A program made the position numbers and the translations under genes. A stretch of DNA of 6,507 nt from Candidatus Heimdallarchaeota archaeon (GTDB lineage: Archaea > Asgardarchaeota > Heimdallarchaeia > Heimdallarchaeales > Heimdallarchaeaceae), in assembly GCA_023139025.1 (NCBI GenBank), contig JAGLOH010000126.1, forward strand, positions 1-6,507. Reading direction: 5' to 3'. The notes beneath the pieces were generated by a model, which was not told where the DNA came from, did no database searches, and was given only the letters and a program-made list of their open reading frames with translations. Positions 5,992-6,507 of the stretch are shown one piece after another (within the stretch, counting starts at the first letter, position 1; the number at the start of each line of letters is the position of its first letter).

Positions 5992-6507
5992 ACCCTTCTG
6001 AACTCCTCTACAATTTTGTTTCTCTCCTCATCACCAAACTCAATGTAGGTTCGATAATTATATTCCCATTCATTCTGTCTCTTTTTGATATATCCAAGTC
6101 TTGTTAATTTCCTCAAACTATTATCTACAAGGTATTCCTTCATCCTGCCAGTGACTATCAATTTTTCTTTAATCCTCTCTGTAGTTATTGGTTTTTGTTT
6201 ATCACTTTCTAGATAAGCAATTATAGTCCCCAATACTATTAATTCAGGAGACTGTAAATCAGAAGGCGCGTAATGAGAGGATCTTAAGCAATACCACTTT
6301 TCACCATCCATGTCATAATCAATTACATTTAGTCCTAAAATTTGAACAAATGATTTGTATTCATCAATTGTTTCACGTAAGGTTTGAACATCAAAACGTG
6401 TTGCCAATAATAAATCAAGTTCAGAACAACCAAAAACAGTCACTTTATCTTTTATCCACTTTCTAGATAAAATTGTAGTTAACTCTCTAAATAGTTCTCC
6501 TTTTTCT
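5988..6507 (-). CDS. Tandem winged-helix protein, MAGE/Nse3- or ScpB-like (KITE fold), N-terminus missing
   Basis: The frame stays open to the right edge, so these 172 residues are the C-terminal part of a longer protein; the GTG at 6443 is probably an internal Val, since in-frame residues before it (ELFRELTTILSRKWIKDK) look like normal protein. Two modules are visible. The first ends with VQILGLNVIDYDMDGEKWYCL at residues 54-74, which resembles the end of winged helix A in MAGE proteins (FGL-x-L...Y-x-L) and the matching strand of ScpB. The second, about 84-158, has ELIVLGTIIAYLES, then ITTERIKEKL, then SLRKLTRLGYIKK and YRTYIEFG, in the order of MAGE winged helix B and of the ScpB segment LAIIAY-x-QPIT. 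Such KITE proteins bind the kleisin of SMC complexes. A generic transcriptional winged-helix regulator remains possible. The gene is translationally coupled to the zinc-finger gene that follows. Confidence 0.55.
   Translation of the reverse strand, partial: EKGELFRELTTILSRKWIKDKVTVFGCSELDLLLATRFDVQTLRETIDEYKSFVQILGLNVIDYDMDGEKWYCLRSSHYAPSDLQSPELIVLGTIIAYLESDKQKPITTERIKEKLIVTGRMKEYLVDNSLRKLTRLGYIKKRQNEWEYNYRTYIEFGDEERNKIVEEFRRV

Noticed and set aside
5579..6107. Plus-strand open frames antisense to the right-hand operon
   Set aside because: Their Phe/Leu-rich, membrane-like products come from reading the Lys/Glu-rich minus-strand genes backwards; no leader or promoter is seen.
6441..6443. GTG as the start codon of the winged-helix gene
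   Set aside because: The frame continues without a stop to the right edge and the added residues are protein-like and amphipathic, so the gene is better treated as truncated by the window.
1..6507. tRNA, rRNA, CRISPR array or insertion sequence
   Set aside because: No cloverleaf-like or rRNA-like GC-rich segment, no regularly spaced short repeats, and no transposase or terminal inverted repeats were seen by eye.

Overview
The window is AT-rich and reads as archaeal. Arginine is mostly AGA/AGG, the leaders look like GGTTGA or GTGAT, TATA-like boxes and T-tracts flank the genes, and the surface protein has a C-terminal membrane anchor ending in RKKKK. Secreted parts are dense in N-x-S/T sequons and one protein carries LVIVD propeller repeats. 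Together with the MAGE/ScpB-like gene this suits an Asgard-type archaeon, but that placement is inference; there is no rRNA or marker gene to test it.

Layout from left to right: (1) a minus-strand gene running off the left edge encodes an exported protein that I read as the N-terminal half of an alkaline-phosphatase-superfamily phosphodiesterase/sulfatase-like enzyme. (2) A 246-bp divergent intergenic region holds a TATA-like box and a 7-bp inverted repeat. (3) A plus-strand gene encodes a membrane-anchored ABC-importer substrate-binding protein of the Fe3+/thiamine/2-aminoethylphosphonate type. (4) A 164-bp gap holds a T-tract, a short tandem repeat and a second TATA-like box. (5) A 956-residue ABC permease follows, with two fused permease halves and a seven-repeat LVIVD beta-propeller inserted in the first extracytoplasmic loop. 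(6) A hairpin plus T-tract overlaps its stop codon. (7) Convergent to it is a two-gene minus-strand operon entering from the right edge: a tandem winged-helix protein resembling MAGE/Nse3 or ScpB (KITE fold), then a TTGA-overlapped small protein with a cluster of eight cysteines.

Genes 3 and 5 together form the binding protein and translocation pore of one importer, but no ATPase gene is present here. The divergent exported phosphoesterase-like enzyme may release a product that the importer takes up. The right-hand operon looks functionally separate, possibly part of an SMC-type complex. The most unusual item is the propeller-in-permease architecture; the most speculative but attractive one is the KITE-like plus zinc-finger pair, which recalls Nse3 and the RING protein Nse1 of Smc5/6.
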